Positions 1-6,966 of a stretch of 33,782 nt of DNA are shown in pieces. Under the pieces are notes generated by a model that did no database searches, was not told the DNA's origin, and worked only from the letters and a program-made list of their open reading frames with translations. The DNA is from Anaerolineales bacterium. Lineage in GTDB: Bacteria > Chloroflexota > Anaerolineae > Anaerolineales > Villigracilaceae. Each line of letters begins with the position of its first letter. Position 1 is the first letter of the stretch. Position numbers and translations under genes: made by a program. The stretch is from assembly GCA_025056175.1 (NCBI GenBank), contig JANWWK010000044.1:1-33782 (forward strand), written 5' to 3'.

Positions 1-22
1 ATGGCAGACCTCCAAATTCGAT

Positions 23-40
23 TATAATCCTGGTCAGGAG
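23..40 (+). promoter_or_regulatory. -10 box and ribosome binding site of the coiled-coil gene
   Basis: A perfect TATAAT lies at 23-28 and an AGGAG ribosome binding site at 36-40, seven bases before the ATG at 48. No convincing -35 can be judged, because only 22 bases lie upstream. This gene therefore has a conventional short leader, unlike several others in the window. Confidence 0.5.
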
Positions 41-47
41 CTCGTCT

Positions 48-929
48 ATGGCCTTTGAAGTGCGCGATTACTACGACTTTATGCGCCTGTTGCACCAGCA
101 CCCGGAGTGGCAGGAAGAACTGCGTCGGCTGGTGCTGACGCGCGAGATTTTGGAACTGCCGGAAATTGTGCGGGAACTGGCGCAAGCCCAAAAACGCACC
201 GAACAGCGCGTGGAAGAACTGGCCGAAGCCCAGAAACGCACCGAACAGCGCGTGGAAGAACTGGCCGAAGCGCAGAAACGCAGCGAAGAGCGGTTGACGC
301 GGCTGGAGCAGGTCGTTGCTGAACTGGCCGAAGCGCAGAAACGCAGCGAAGAGCGGCTGACTCGGCTGGAGCAGGTCGTTGCTGAACTGGCCGAAGCCCA
401 GAAACGCACCGAAGAAGAGCTGCGTGTCTTGACCCGGCGCGTGGATAAGCTGACAGGAGAAGTGGGAAATCTGCGCGGCGATATGCTCGAAATGCAGTAT
501 CGGCAACGGGCTTTCGGCTTCTTCGGGCGGATGGTCTCGCGTGTGCGCGTGGTGGATTTGCAGGAAATCTGGTCTGAACTGGAGCAGCGCTTGACCGAGC
601 AAGAGATGGAGGCCTTGCTCTCGCTCGATATTTTGCTCTCCGGGCGCTTGAAGGCGGGATGGGCTGCGCAGGCCGGGGTTTCGGACATCTGGCTGGCAGT
701 GGAAGTCTCAGGCGTGGTGGACGTGGAAGATGTCCGGCGTGCCTGGAAGCGTGCCGGGTTGTTCCATCGAGCCGGGTTCTGGACGCTGCCGGTGGCAGCC
801 GGAAATCAATGGACGGAAGGAGCCAGAGAGGAAGCAGCGGAGAAGGGGGTTGTGCTGCAACGGGACGGGCAGCTCGAATTTGTGGAGCAGGCGCTGGAGG
901 CGGCCAAAAAGGCGGCGCAAGCGGGCTAA
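48..929 (+). CDS. coiled-coil protein with C-terminal nuclease-like domain (hypothetical)
   Basis: This is a 293-residue protein with no signal peptide. Residues 43-125 are a charged coiled coil built from repeats beginning L-A-E-A-Q-K-R, first with a 14-residue and then a 21-residue period. The C-terminal part, about 160-280, has a pattern of D-I-L, then a strand ending E-V-S, then a helix with R-A-W-K-R-A and a strand F-W-T-L-P-V-A-A-G. This resembles the PD-(D/E)XK-like fold of DUF3782-type hypothetical proteins common in Chloroflexi and cyanobacteria. The usual E-x-K lysine is Ser here, so catalysis is doubtful. The start is supported by AGGAG seven bases upstream. The function is unknown and the family assignment rests on pattern memory only. 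Confidence 0.75.
   Translation: MAFEVRDYYDFMRLLHQHPEWQEELRRLVLTREILELPEIVRELAQAQKRTEQRVEELAEAQKRTEQRVEELAEAQKRSEERLTRLEQVVAELAEAQKRSEERLTRLEQVVAELAEAQKRTEEELRVLTRRVDKLTGEVGNLRGDMLEMQYRQRAFGFFGRMVSRVRVVDLQEIWSELEQRLTEQEMEALLSLDILLSGRLKAGWAAQAGVSDIWLAVEVSGVVDVEDVRRAWKRAGLFHRAGFWTLPVAAGNQWTEGAREEAAEKGVVLQRDGQLEFVEQALEAAKKAAQAG
174..383 (+). repeat. in-frame tandem repeats encoding the coiled coil
   Basis: Two 42-bp units (174-215 and 216-257) are followed by two 63-bp units (258-320 and 321-383). The 63-bp units differ at only two positions, which points to a recent duplication. A partial further unit starts at 384. All lengths are multiples of three and preserve the reading frame. Confidence 0.85.
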
Positions 930-1060
930 ACCATCACACAGCATTTGCATTCAAAAATCTTCGTACGTGGCTTACTCGTTTGAAAAATCGGCTGTATAGA
1001 TGGCCAGACCGTGCAGTCAAGCGTCCATCCCCTGCAAGAAAAGAGCCCGCGCCTTCCGGT

Positions 1061-1066
1061 TATAAT
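1061..1066 (+). promoter_or_regulatory. -10 box of the peptidyl-prolyl isomerase gene (leaderless geometry)
   Basis: TATAAT is followed by only seven bases before the ATG at 1074, so transcription is predicted to start at or next to the start codon. No Shine-Dalgarno sequence fits in the gap and no clear -35 is visible. Confidence 0.6.
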
Positions 1067-1073
1067 CGGCAAA

Positions 1074-1979
1074 ATGTCTATCTCCAAACGTTATTTGTTT
1101 CTCTTTTTGTTGCTGATTGTGTTCAGTCTGACAGCCTGCTCCGGGGGGAACGGGGCTGTGGCCATTCTTCCATCGCCCTCTGCGCCTGCACCCACCGAGA
1201 CCCTCCCCCCGCCCACCGAAACTCCCCTGCCATTGGCGGCTCTGGTCAACGGCGAGCCGATTTTTCTGAGTGACTTTCAGGCCGAACTGGAACGCTACAA
1301 GGTTGCCCAAACTGCGCTGGGCAACCAATTGGACGAGCGCGAAGCCCGCCGAGTGGTGCTGGACGACCTGATAGCACAGACGTTGCTGGCGCAGGGCGCA
1401 GCAGAAGCCGGCTTCGTCCTGGAAGAGGCGACGCTCCAGGCACGAATTCAAACGCTCTCCTCACAAATCGGCGGCCCCGAAGCCCTGCGTGCCTGGATGC
1501 AGACGCATGGATACACCGAAGAGTCCTTTCGCGTGGCCTTGCGCCGGGCCATCGCGGCTGCCTGGATGCGTGACAAAATCATTTCCACCGTCCCCCAAAC
1601 AGCACGGCAGGTACACATCCGTCAAATTTTGCTCTATAATGAAACCGTTGCCCAAAATTACTACCGTCAACTCCAGGCCGGGGCCGATTTTGACGAACTG
1701 GCAATTCGTGTGGACCCGATTACGCGCGGTGATATTGGCTGGTTTCCGCGCAATTACCTGCCCAGCAAAGAAGTGGAAGAGGCCGCTTTCAACCTGGAAA
1801 TCGGCGGCGTGAGCGAAATTATTCAGAGCGAGGCCGGTTTTCACATCCTGAAATTACTGGAAGTGCAGGAAGACCGTCCCCTCAGCCCCGATGCCTTACT
1901 CACGCTCCAGAACCGCGCCCTGGCCGACTGGCTGGCCCAACGCCGCCAGCAAAGCAACATCGAAATACGATTGGAATAA
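1074..1979 (+). CDS. lipoprotein peptidyl-prolyl isomerase (SurA/PrsA-like, parvulin type)
   Basis: This 301-residue protein is a predicted extracytoplasmic folding factor anchored by lipid. The first 22 residues form a signal peptide ending in the lipobox S-L-T-A-C with Cys22, followed by a Pro/Thr-rich linker. Residues about 55-170 form the helical SurA_N-like chaperone region. Residues about 175-270 match a rotamase (PpiC) domain, with a H-I-R-Q-I-L strand, A-D-F-D-E-L-A, a G-D-I-G-W-F segment, and an E-A-G-F-H-I-L-K-L strand near the end. The ATG at 1074 is preferred over an alternative 63 bases upstream because it starts the signal peptide and lies at the right distance from TATAAT. It is probably co-transcribed with the next gene, 16 bases downstream. 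The isomerase family assignment is firm, but the client proteins are unknown. Confidence 0.88.
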   Translation: MSISKRYLFLFLLLIVFSLTACSGGNGAVAILPSPSAPAPTETLPPPTETPLPLAALVNGEPIFLSDFQAELERYKVAQTALGNQLDEREARRVVLDDLIAQTLLAQGAAEAGFVLEEATLQARIQTLSSQIGGPEALRAWMQTHGYTEESFRVALRRAIAAAWMRDKIISTVPQTARQVHIRQILLYNETVAQNYYRQLQAGADFDELAIRVDPITRGDIGWFPRNYLPSKEVEEAAFNLEIGGVSEIIQSEAGFHILKLLEVQEDRPLSPDALLTLQNRALADWLAQRRQQSNIEIRLE

Positions 1980-1995
1980 ATGGAGTTTGGAAGCG

Positions 1996-2775
1996 ATGAC
2001 AAACTACGACGATTTCTTGAATGACACGCCACGTCCTGCCGCGCCGGTCAAGAAGAAAAAAAAGAATAGCCGTGATATGCTCTGGAACGTGCTGACCGGC
2101 GTGATGCTGCTGATGACCGTGTGTGTATGCGGCGTGTTCTTCAACATCTTCAACAATCCCTATTCGGCGCTTAATCCCTTCCAGCCTCCTACGCCCTTGC
2201 CGCCTACGTTGACGCCGACCATTACCCCCATCCGCTTTGACCCTACCTGGACACCGGAACCCACCCTGCCGCCCACGGCATCCAACACGCCGCGCCCCAC
2301 CATCACCCTGGAGCCGACCTTTACGCCCTTCAAACTGATGACCCCCACCAAACCGCCGACCAACACACCGGTGGTCTCGCCGACCCGCACGCCCAAACCC
2401 ACCGGCGCCCCGTATGCCGTTACGGTCAACGCCGTTGCGAGTACCGTCTATCGCGCCGACTCGACCTGTGACCGCATGTACATTGCCGGACAGGCGCTCG
2501 ATAGCAAGAACAACCCCGCCATGGGTCTGATTGTCAAACTCGGCGGCAGCCTGCCGGGCAAATCCTTCAACGAACTCACCATGACCGGCCTGAACCTGGC
2601 CTATGGACAAAGCGGATTCGAGTTCGATTTGGGTATTGCGCCGGTTGCTTCCAAAAACACGCTCTGGATTCAATTGTTGGACCAGGCCAGCGCTCCCATG
2701 TCCGAACAGATTTATCTGACCACCTACGCCGACTGCAACCGCAACCTGATTTACATCCGCTTTACACAGAAATAA
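1996..2775 (+). CDS. membrane-anchored Pro/Thr-rich protein of unknown function
   Basis: This 259-residue protein has a Lys-rich cytoplasmic N-terminus (residues 19-23 are all Lys) and one membrane segment at about 29-50. A Pro/Thr-rich spacer runs from about 62 to 145. The C-terminal extracytoplasmic domain, about 150-259, is rich in beta-strand-like stretches and has Cys residues near both ends that might form a disulfide. I do not recognise the domain; an Ig-like or carbohydrate-binding fold is possible but unproven. The start at 1996 is chosen because the longer frame would overlap the upstream gene, and GGAG occurs shortly before it. It sits 16 bases after the isomerase and ends at a strong terminator, so the two form an operon. 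Confidence 0.8.
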   Translation: MTNYDDFLNDTPRPAAPVKKKKKNSRDMLWNVLTGVMLLMTVCVCGVFFNIFNNPYSALNPFQPPTPLPPTLTPTITPIRFDPTWTPEPTLPPTASNTPRPTITLEPTFTPFKLMTPTKPPTNTPVVSPTRTPKPTGAPYAVTVNAVASTVYRADSTCDRMYIAGQALDSKNNPAMGLIVKLGGSLPGKSFNELTMTGLNLAYGQSGFEFDLGIAPVASKNTLWIQLLDQASAPMSEQIYLTTYADCNRNLIYIRFTQK

Positions 2776-2791
2776 AAAAGACCAACCCCAA

Positions 2792-2821
2792 AAAAGCCCG
2801 GAGGTCCATGTCCGGGCTTTT
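2792..2821. terminator. bidirectional rho-independent terminator
   Basis: Perfect 11-bp arms, AAAAGCCCGGA (2792-2802) and TCCGGGCTTTT (2811-2821), enclose an 8-base loop. Because the stem is flanked by A and T runs, it can end both the plus-strand gene at 1996-2775 and the minus-strand ilvE gene that stops at 2827. Confidence 0.92.
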
Positions 2822-2826
2822 CTTTG

Positions 2827-3741
2827 TTATTCCACTGCCACATTCCAGTGACGGTATTTTGGATTTTTGCCCCGCACGACGTCGTTAAACAAAGCGCGCA
2901 GCCGGGCGGTAATCGCTCCCATCTTGCCGTCTCCCACCGGGCGGTGGTCCACGCGGGTCACGACCGTAATCTGCGCGGCCGTGCCGGTCAGGAACAGTTC
3001 ATCGCACAAAAAGGCTTCGGTTCGGTCAATCGAACGTTCCACTACCTCCAGGCCAAGTTCGTTGCGCGCCAGTTCGATGACCGAACGGCGGGTAATGCCT
3101 TCCAGGATGTTGTCCCACACTGGGGGCGTAATCAAAACCCCATCTCGCACCAGGAAAACGTTCATCGCCGTTCCTTCAGAGAGATGCCCATTCTGGTCCA
3201 GCACAAGCGCCTCATCAAATCCGGCGCGGATGGCATCGGTTTTGATGAGGGCCGAGTTGGCATACGCACCACTGATTTTGCCGCGCGCCGGAATGATATT
3301 GTCATCCACACGCCGCCAGGAGGAAATGGTCACATGGGCGTTGTCCTCATTCTTCCCATACGCGCCAAACGGCACAGCAAAGATGGCAATCTCATCGCGC
3401 AGGTCATGCAGACGCACGCCAATACCGGGGTCGGCTTTGTAGGCCAACGGGCGAATATACACATCCTGCCGCCAGGCATCGGTTTTGAGGAGTTCGATGG
3501 TGATTTGCGTCAGGCTTTCGGGGGTGTGGTCAAATTCCATGCACAGGATTTTGGCAGAATTAAGAAAACGGCGATAATGGTCAAACGGACGGAAGAGCAA
3601 GAGTTTCTCTTCTTCCGCATTCCAATAGGCCCGCAGGCCGCCAAAGGCCGCCGTGCCATAATTCAACCCGTGCGTGGCGATGCTGATTTTGGCCTGGCTG
3701 AAGGGGACGATTTTGCCCTCAAAAAACGCATGCTGTTCCAT
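2827..3741 (-). CDS. ilvE: branched-chain amino acid aminotransferase
   Basis: This 304-residue, PLP-dependent class IV aminotransferase catalyses the last step of leucine, isoleucine and valine synthesis and the first step of their breakdown. The N-terminal region reads G-L-N-Y-G-T-A-A-F-G-G-L-R, typical of the family. Lys155 in R-G-K-I-S-G-A-Y is the predicted PLP Schiff-base lysine. The downstream E-A-L-V-L-D and S-E-G-T-A-M-N-V-F motifs (Glu189) form the cofactor pocket, and G-T-A-A-Q-I-T-V-V is near the end. The length is normal for the family. The start has GGAGG five bases upstream, and the gene lies 18 bases after the zinc-ribbon gene, so the two are likely co-transcribed. D-amino-acid transaminase and aminodeoxychorismate lyase belong to the same fold, but the motif set favours IlvE. 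Confidence 0.93.
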   Translation of the reverse strand: MEQHAFFEGKIVPFSQAKISIATHGLNYGTAAFGGLRAYWNAEEEKLLLFRPFDHYRRFLNSAKILCMEFDHTPESLTQITIELLKTDAWRQDVYIRPLAYKADPGIGVRLHDLRDEIAIFAVPFGAYGKNEDNAHVTISSWRRVDDNIIPARGKISGAYANSALIKTDAIRAGFDEALVLDQNGHLSEGTAMNVFLVRDGVLITPPVWDNILEGITRRSVIELARNELGLEVVERSIDRTEAFLCDELFLTGTAAQITVVTRVDHRPVGDGKMGAITARLRALFNDVVRGKNPKYRHWNVAVE

Positions 3742-3759
3742 AAGTTCCTCCGTGAAAAT

Positions 3760-4179
3760 TTACATCTCCTGGCTGAAAAACGTATGCAACCCTTTCAACA
3801 TCTTCTTCCATTCGGATTCGGCTTCGGTCTTGCGGCGGATTTCCCCCGCCCGCCGGCGCATGAGGGACAGCACATGCTCGTCTTCTCCGGCTTCCAGCCA
3901 GAAACCGTGCTTTTGCGGGCAGACTTCCAGTTTCAGGTCATACAACCGATACTGAAATTCCAGCAATTGGCTTTCACAGGCCGGGCAGACGAACAGCACC
4001 GGTGCTTCACGGTGAATCAACGACCCTTTGTAGTGGTCCTGGTCAAAGACAACATCTTCCAGGCGGTCGAGTTCATGAAAATCGAGCCACATCCCCCGAC
4101 AGAGGGGGCAGTATTCCACCTCCATCATCCCTTTGTAATACTTTTTCGTCAACGCAGCCTGACAGCGAGGGCAGTTCAT
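3760..4179 (-). CDS. TFIIB-type zinc-ribbon protein
   Basis: This is a 139-residue cytoplasmic protein. It starts M-N-C-P-R-C and contains two CxxC pairs in the first 30 residues (C-P-R-C and C-P-L-C-R-G-M-W-L-D), the signature of the bacterial zf-TFIIB (PF13453) ribbon. A second ribbon-like module follows, with C-P-A-C, then C-P-Q-K-H-G-F-W-L-E-A-G, and a charged C-terminal helix. It probably binds zinc; no enzyme activity can be inferred. The ATG at 4179 is chosen over upstream ATGs because GGAG lies six bases before it and the ribbon begins at residue 3. It is followed by ilvE after 18 bases, with no terminator between them. Confidence 0.82.
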   Translation of the reverse strand: MNCPRCQAALTKKYYKGMMEVEYCPLCRGMWLDFHELDRLEDVVFDQDHYKGSLIHREAPVLFVCPACESQLLEFQYRLYDLKLEVCPQKHGFWLEAGEDEHVLSLMRRRAGEIRRKTEAESEWKKMLKGLHTFFSQEM

Positions 4180-4206
4180 CGGGAACTCCATTCGAGAAGC
4201 GGGATG

Positions 4207-4212
4207 ATTATA
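4207..4212 (-). promoter_or_regulatory. -10 box of the zinc-ribbon/ilvE operon
   Basis: On the minus strand this reads TATAAT. Transcription would begin near 4200, about 20 bases before the chosen ATG at 4179, leaving room for its GGAG site. It lies in an 83-base divergent region facing the CDF promoter. No strong -35 was seen. Confidence 0.5.
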
Positions 4213-4250
4213 CATCCGTGTCAGATGTTTTAGCGATACAAGAATAAAGA

Positions 4251-4256
4251 TACAAT
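4251..4256 (+). promoter_or_regulatory. -10 box of the CDF transporter gene (leaderless geometry)
   Basis: TACAAT is followed by six bases and then the ATG at 4263, so the predicted transcript starts at the start codon. No ribosome binding site is present. Confidence 0.45.
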
Positions 4257-4262
4257 TGAAGA

Positions 4263-5225
4263 ATGACACACGAACGCGACAAGAAAAGCCTGTTAGCAGT
4301 CAACCTGGGTCTGGGAGTCAATATCGGGCTGTCTGCACTCAAAACCCTTTTTGGCATTCTCGGCCACAGCCCGGCGCTGCTGGCTGAGGGCATCAATTCC
4401 ACGTCAGATGTCGCCTACTACGTCGTGGCGAGCATCTTCGTCCGCCTGGCGAACAAACCCGCGGATGAAGAACACCCCTACGGTCACCGTCAGCTGGAAA
4501 GCATCGCCGCGCTGGTGGTGGGGTCGTTTATCGTCACCACCGCCGTTGCCGTTTTTTGGGGTTCGGTCGATAAAATGTGGGACATCATCGCCGGCACGGC
4601 AGACTCAGAAGGCGCCCTGGATATTGCCCTGTGGATTGCCCTGCTCACAGTTGGGATTAAACTCTTTCTAACCGTCTACGTGCGCAAATTGGGACAGGAA
4701 ACGAAAAATCCGGTCGTCGAAGCCATGGCTTATGACCATCGCAACGACCTGTTTTCAGCCTCTGCCGCTTCGCTGGGCATCTTTCTTGGTCAACGCGGTT
4801 TAGCCTGGGTAGACCCGCTGGCTGGCGCCCTGGTAGCCTTGCTCATCCTGCGCACCGGCATCTACATCTTGCGCGAATCCTCGGTGGATTTGATGGACGC
4901 CGTTCCCAGCCGCGAACTGACCGAACAAACCTGCCGCCTGATTCAAGACGTCCCCGGCGTGCTTCAATTGGAAGAGCTGCAAGCCCATCGTTTCGGCCCG
5001 CACATCGTTATCAACCTGACGATTGGCGTGGATGGCACACTCAGCGTGCAAGAAGGCAATGACATTGCTCACCAGGTAGAAGCCCTGGTTTGTCGCGGGT
5101 TGGCAAACGTCCGGCGCGTGCATGTTCACTACCATCCAGCCCGTTCCGACAGGCCAATGACGATAGACGACATCCTGGCAGAATCGCGCAAACCGGTGCT
5201 GGTGGATGAAAACCCCGCCGCCTAG
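4263..5225 (+). CDS. cation diffusion facilitator metal exporter, probably Mn(II)
   Basis: This 320-residue inner-membrane antiporter of the CDF family has about six membrane segments in residues 10-210 and a cytoplasmic ferredoxin-like domain at about 215-300. The loop H-P-Y-G-H-R-Q-L-E-S (71-80) is a family hallmark. The transport site pairs Asn45-xxx-Asp49 in TM2 with Asp158-xxx-Asp162 in TM5. Zinc CDFs usually carry His/Asp at these positions, whereas an Asn-Asp-Asp-Asp set is described for manganese exporters such as MntE. Mn(II) efflux is therefore the best inference. The gene ends tail to tail with tlyA, sharing the four bases CTAG (5222-5225). CDF membership is certain, the metal is not. 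Confidence 0.9.
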   Translation: MTHERDKKSLLAVNLGLGVNIGLSALKTLFGILGHSPALLAEGINSTSDVAYYVVASIFVRLANKPADEEHPYGHRQLESIAALVVGSFIVTTAVAVFWGSVDKMWDIIAGTADSEGALDIALWIALLTVGIKLFLTVYVRKLGQETKNPVVEAMAYDHRNDLFSASAASLGIFLGQRGLAWVDPLAGALVALLILRTGIYILRESSVDLMDAVPSRELTEQTCRLIQDVPGVLQLEELQAHRFGPHIVINLTIGVDGTLSVQEGNDIAHQVEALVCRGLANVRRVHVHYHPARSDRPMTIDDILAESRKPVLVDENPAA

Positions 5226-6019
5226 CGCAAAACCTGCTCAATTTGCCGGGAAACTTCCCATTGGCTGGGGTTCAAATCCAGCCAGGCCAGAAATTCCACA
5301 TTCCCTTTTGGCCCAAGCAGGGGCGACCGAATTAACCCCCGCACACCCAGCCCTGTTTCAACAGCAAAGCTCAGCACTTCACTCAAAATGCGCCGGTGCG
5401 CCGCCGGGTCGCGGATAACGCCTTCGCCCCGTGCCGCTTCTTTGCGCCCGGCTTCAAATTGGGGTTTGATGAGGGTAATTATCTGCCCTTCGGTTTCCTG
5501 CGAAGAGGCAGAAAGTGGGCGCAGCCACCCCTTCATCACCGGCAACAGTATCTTCAAAGAGATGAACGACGCATCGCACACCACCAGATGTACGGGCTCC
5601 GGCAGAGATTGGACATAGCGGGCATTGGTCGCCTCCATCACCACCACGCGCGGGTCATTGCGCAATTTCCAGTGCAAAATGCCCTTGCCTACATCAATGG
5701 CATATACTCTGGCCGCACCATGCTGCAGCAGACAGTCGGTAAACCCGCCGGTCGAAGCGCCCACATCGGCACAAACCTTTCCATCGGGGTTAACCGCAAA
5801 GGCCTGCAACGCTGCCAGCAATTTTTCTCCGCCGCGCGAGACAAAACGCGGGCCGGCCTCTACGGTGAGCATCACCGTTTCCTCGAAAAGCGCCGAAGCC
5901 TTATCTACCACCTGCCCATTGACCCGCACCTGTCCGGCCAGAATCACCGCTTGCGCCCTGGCACGGCTCTCCGCCAGCCCGCGTTCCACCAGCAACACAT
6001 CCAATCTCATTTTCGACAT
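5222..6019 (-). CDS. tlyA: TlyA-family rRNA 2'-O-methyltransferase
   Basis: This 265-residue protein is predicted to methylate ribose 2'-hydroxyls in rRNA using S-adenosylmethionine. An S4 RNA-binding domain occupies residues 1-60 (R-L-D-V-L-L-V-E-R-G-L onward). The FtsJ-like domain follows, with the SAM motif D-V-G-A-S-T-G-G-F-T-D at 85-95. The Lys-Asp-Lys-Glu catalytic residues known from TlyA are visible as Lys66, Asp149, Lys185 and Glu242. Old names such as hemolysin come from the same family, but no haemolytic role is implied. The start could be the ATG at 6019 or the one at 6010; no Shine-Dalgarno sequence sits at ideal distance (AGGAGG is about 15 bases away). It converges on the CDF gene with a 4-base overlap. 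Confidence 0.92.
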   Translation of the reverse strand: MSKMRLDVLLVERGLAESRARAQAVILAGQVRVNGQVVDKASALFEETVMLTVEAGPRFVSRGGEKLLAALQAFAVNPDGKVCADVGASTGGFTDCLLQHGAARVYAIDVGKGILHWKLRNDPRVVVMEATNARYVQSLPEPVHLVVCDASFISLKILLPVMKGWLRPLSASSQETEGQIITLIKPQFEAGRKEAARGEGVIRDPAAHRRILSEVLSFAVETGLGVRGLIRSPLLGPKGNVEFLAWLDLNPSQWEVSRQIEQVLR

Positions 6020-6048
6020 GCCCGCATTCTACCACCTCCTCTTTCCCA

Positions 6049-6090
6049 TTTTGCATTCATCATTCTGCATTCATCATTCTGCATTAAAAT
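6049..6090 (+). repeat. 14-bp tandem repeat next to the ubiA-like promoter
   Basis: Three 14-bp units lie in the divergent region: TTTTGCATTCATCA (6049-6062), TTCTGCATTCATCA (6063-6076) and the diverged TTCTGCATTAAAAT (6077-6090). The last unit supplies the -10 hexamer TAAAAT of the downstream gene. Confidence 0.8.
6085..6090 (+). promoter_or_regulatory. -10 box of the prenyltransferase operon (leaderless geometry)
   Basis: TAAAAT is followed by six bases (ACCTCC) and the ATG at 6097, so the predicted mRNA starts at the start codon. No consensus -35 is evident; the region where it would lie is the tandem repeat. Confidence 0.5.
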
Positions 6091-6096
6091 ACCTCC

Positions 6097-6966
6097 ATGT
6101 TCCTCGCCCTGCTCAAAACCATGCGCCCCCGTCAGTGGACGAAGAACGGCTTCGTCTTCTTTGCGCTCATTTTTGATAAACAACTCTTCCAACTCGAACC
6201 CTTGCTTCGCACACTGGGCGGTTTTATCCTGTTCTGCCTGATTTCCAGCGTTGTATACCTGGTCAACGACATCGCCGACATCGAAGCCGACCGTCAGCAC
6301 CCCGAAAAGAAAAAACGCCCTCTGCCTTCAGGCCAACTTTCCGTCAAACTTGCCTGGAGCGTTGCAATTGGGTTGATTGTGCTTGTCCTGCCGTTGGGAT
6401 GGCTGCTCTCTCCGGCCTTTGCAGGTGTGCTGACGGCTTACCTGGTGCTGAACCTGGCCTATTCCAAATGGCTTAAACACATTCCAATTGTGGATGTGCT
6501 GGTCATCGCCGCCGGATTTGTCTTGCGCGTACACGGCGGCGTGACGCTCATCCAGGTGGAACGCTTCTCACCCTGGCTCTACGTCGTCACCACACTTGGC
6601 TCGCTTTACCTGGGGTTTGGCAAACGCCGCGCCGAACTCTCCCTACTCGACCAGGGCGCCGGCTCACACCGCCGAGTCCTGGAAGGCTACACCATCCCCC
6701 TGCTCGACCAGTACGTCACCATCGTCTCGGCGGCCACCATCCTGGCCTACTCCCTGTACACTTTTTCAGCCCCAAACCTGCCAGAAAACCACATCATGAT
6801 GCTCACCATCCCCTTCGTGGTGTACATCATCTTTCGCTATCTCTACCTCATCCAGGTCACGCACGAGGCCGGCGCGCCAGAAGAAGTGCTGCTCAAAGAC
6901 ATTCCCATCCAGATTGCCATTTTGCTGTTTGGCCTGACCGTATTCATCGTCTTCTATCTATCATGA
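6097..6966 (+). CDS. UbiA-family transferase, decaprenyl-phosphate phosphoribosyltransferase-like
   Basis: This 289-residue integral membrane enzyme has eight or nine predicted membrane helices. It carries the UbiA Asp-rich motif N-D-I-A-D-I-E-A-D (Asn57, Asp58, Asp61, Asp65), which binds Mg and the phosphate donor. This is followed by K-K-K-R-P-L-P-S-G and the second-loop motif L-A-Y-S-K-W-L-K. The G-K-R-R-A-E-L segment after TM5 is typical of enzymes that join phosphoribose (PRPP) to a polyprenyl phosphate (Rv3806c type) rather than of quinone or heme prenyltransferases. Its stop overlaps the start of the mevalonate kinase gene (ATGA, 6963-6966), so translation is probably coupled. Polyprenyl-phosphate use would fit a neighbour that makes isoprenoid precursors. 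The exact substrate is inferred. Confidence 0.85.
   Translation: MFLALLKTMRPRQWTKNGFVFFALIFDKQLFQLEPLLRTLGGFILFCLISSVVYLVNDIADIEADRQHPEKKKRPLPSGQLSVKLAWSVAIGLIVLVLPLGWLLSPAFAGVLTAYLVLNLAYSKWLKHIPIVDVLVIAAGFVLRVHGGVTLIQVERFSPWLYVVTTLGSLYLGFGKRRAELSLLDQGAGSHRRVLEGYTIPLLDQYVTIVSAATILAYSLYTFSAPNLPENHIMMLTIPFVVYIIFRYLYLIQVTHEAGAPEEVLLKDIPIQIAILLFGLTVFIVFYLS

Noticed and set aside
1-27. A short open stretch starting ATG at base 1 and stopping TAA at 25-27.
   Set aside because: Eight codons only, overlapping the TATAAT of the next gene. It may be the tail of an upstream gene but nothing supports that.
2824-4233. A 469-codon plus-strand open frame.
   Set aside because: It is antisense to ilvE and the zinc-ribbon gene, both with clear family motifs. 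Its composition (rich in His, Gln, Phe) is typical of a shadow frame.
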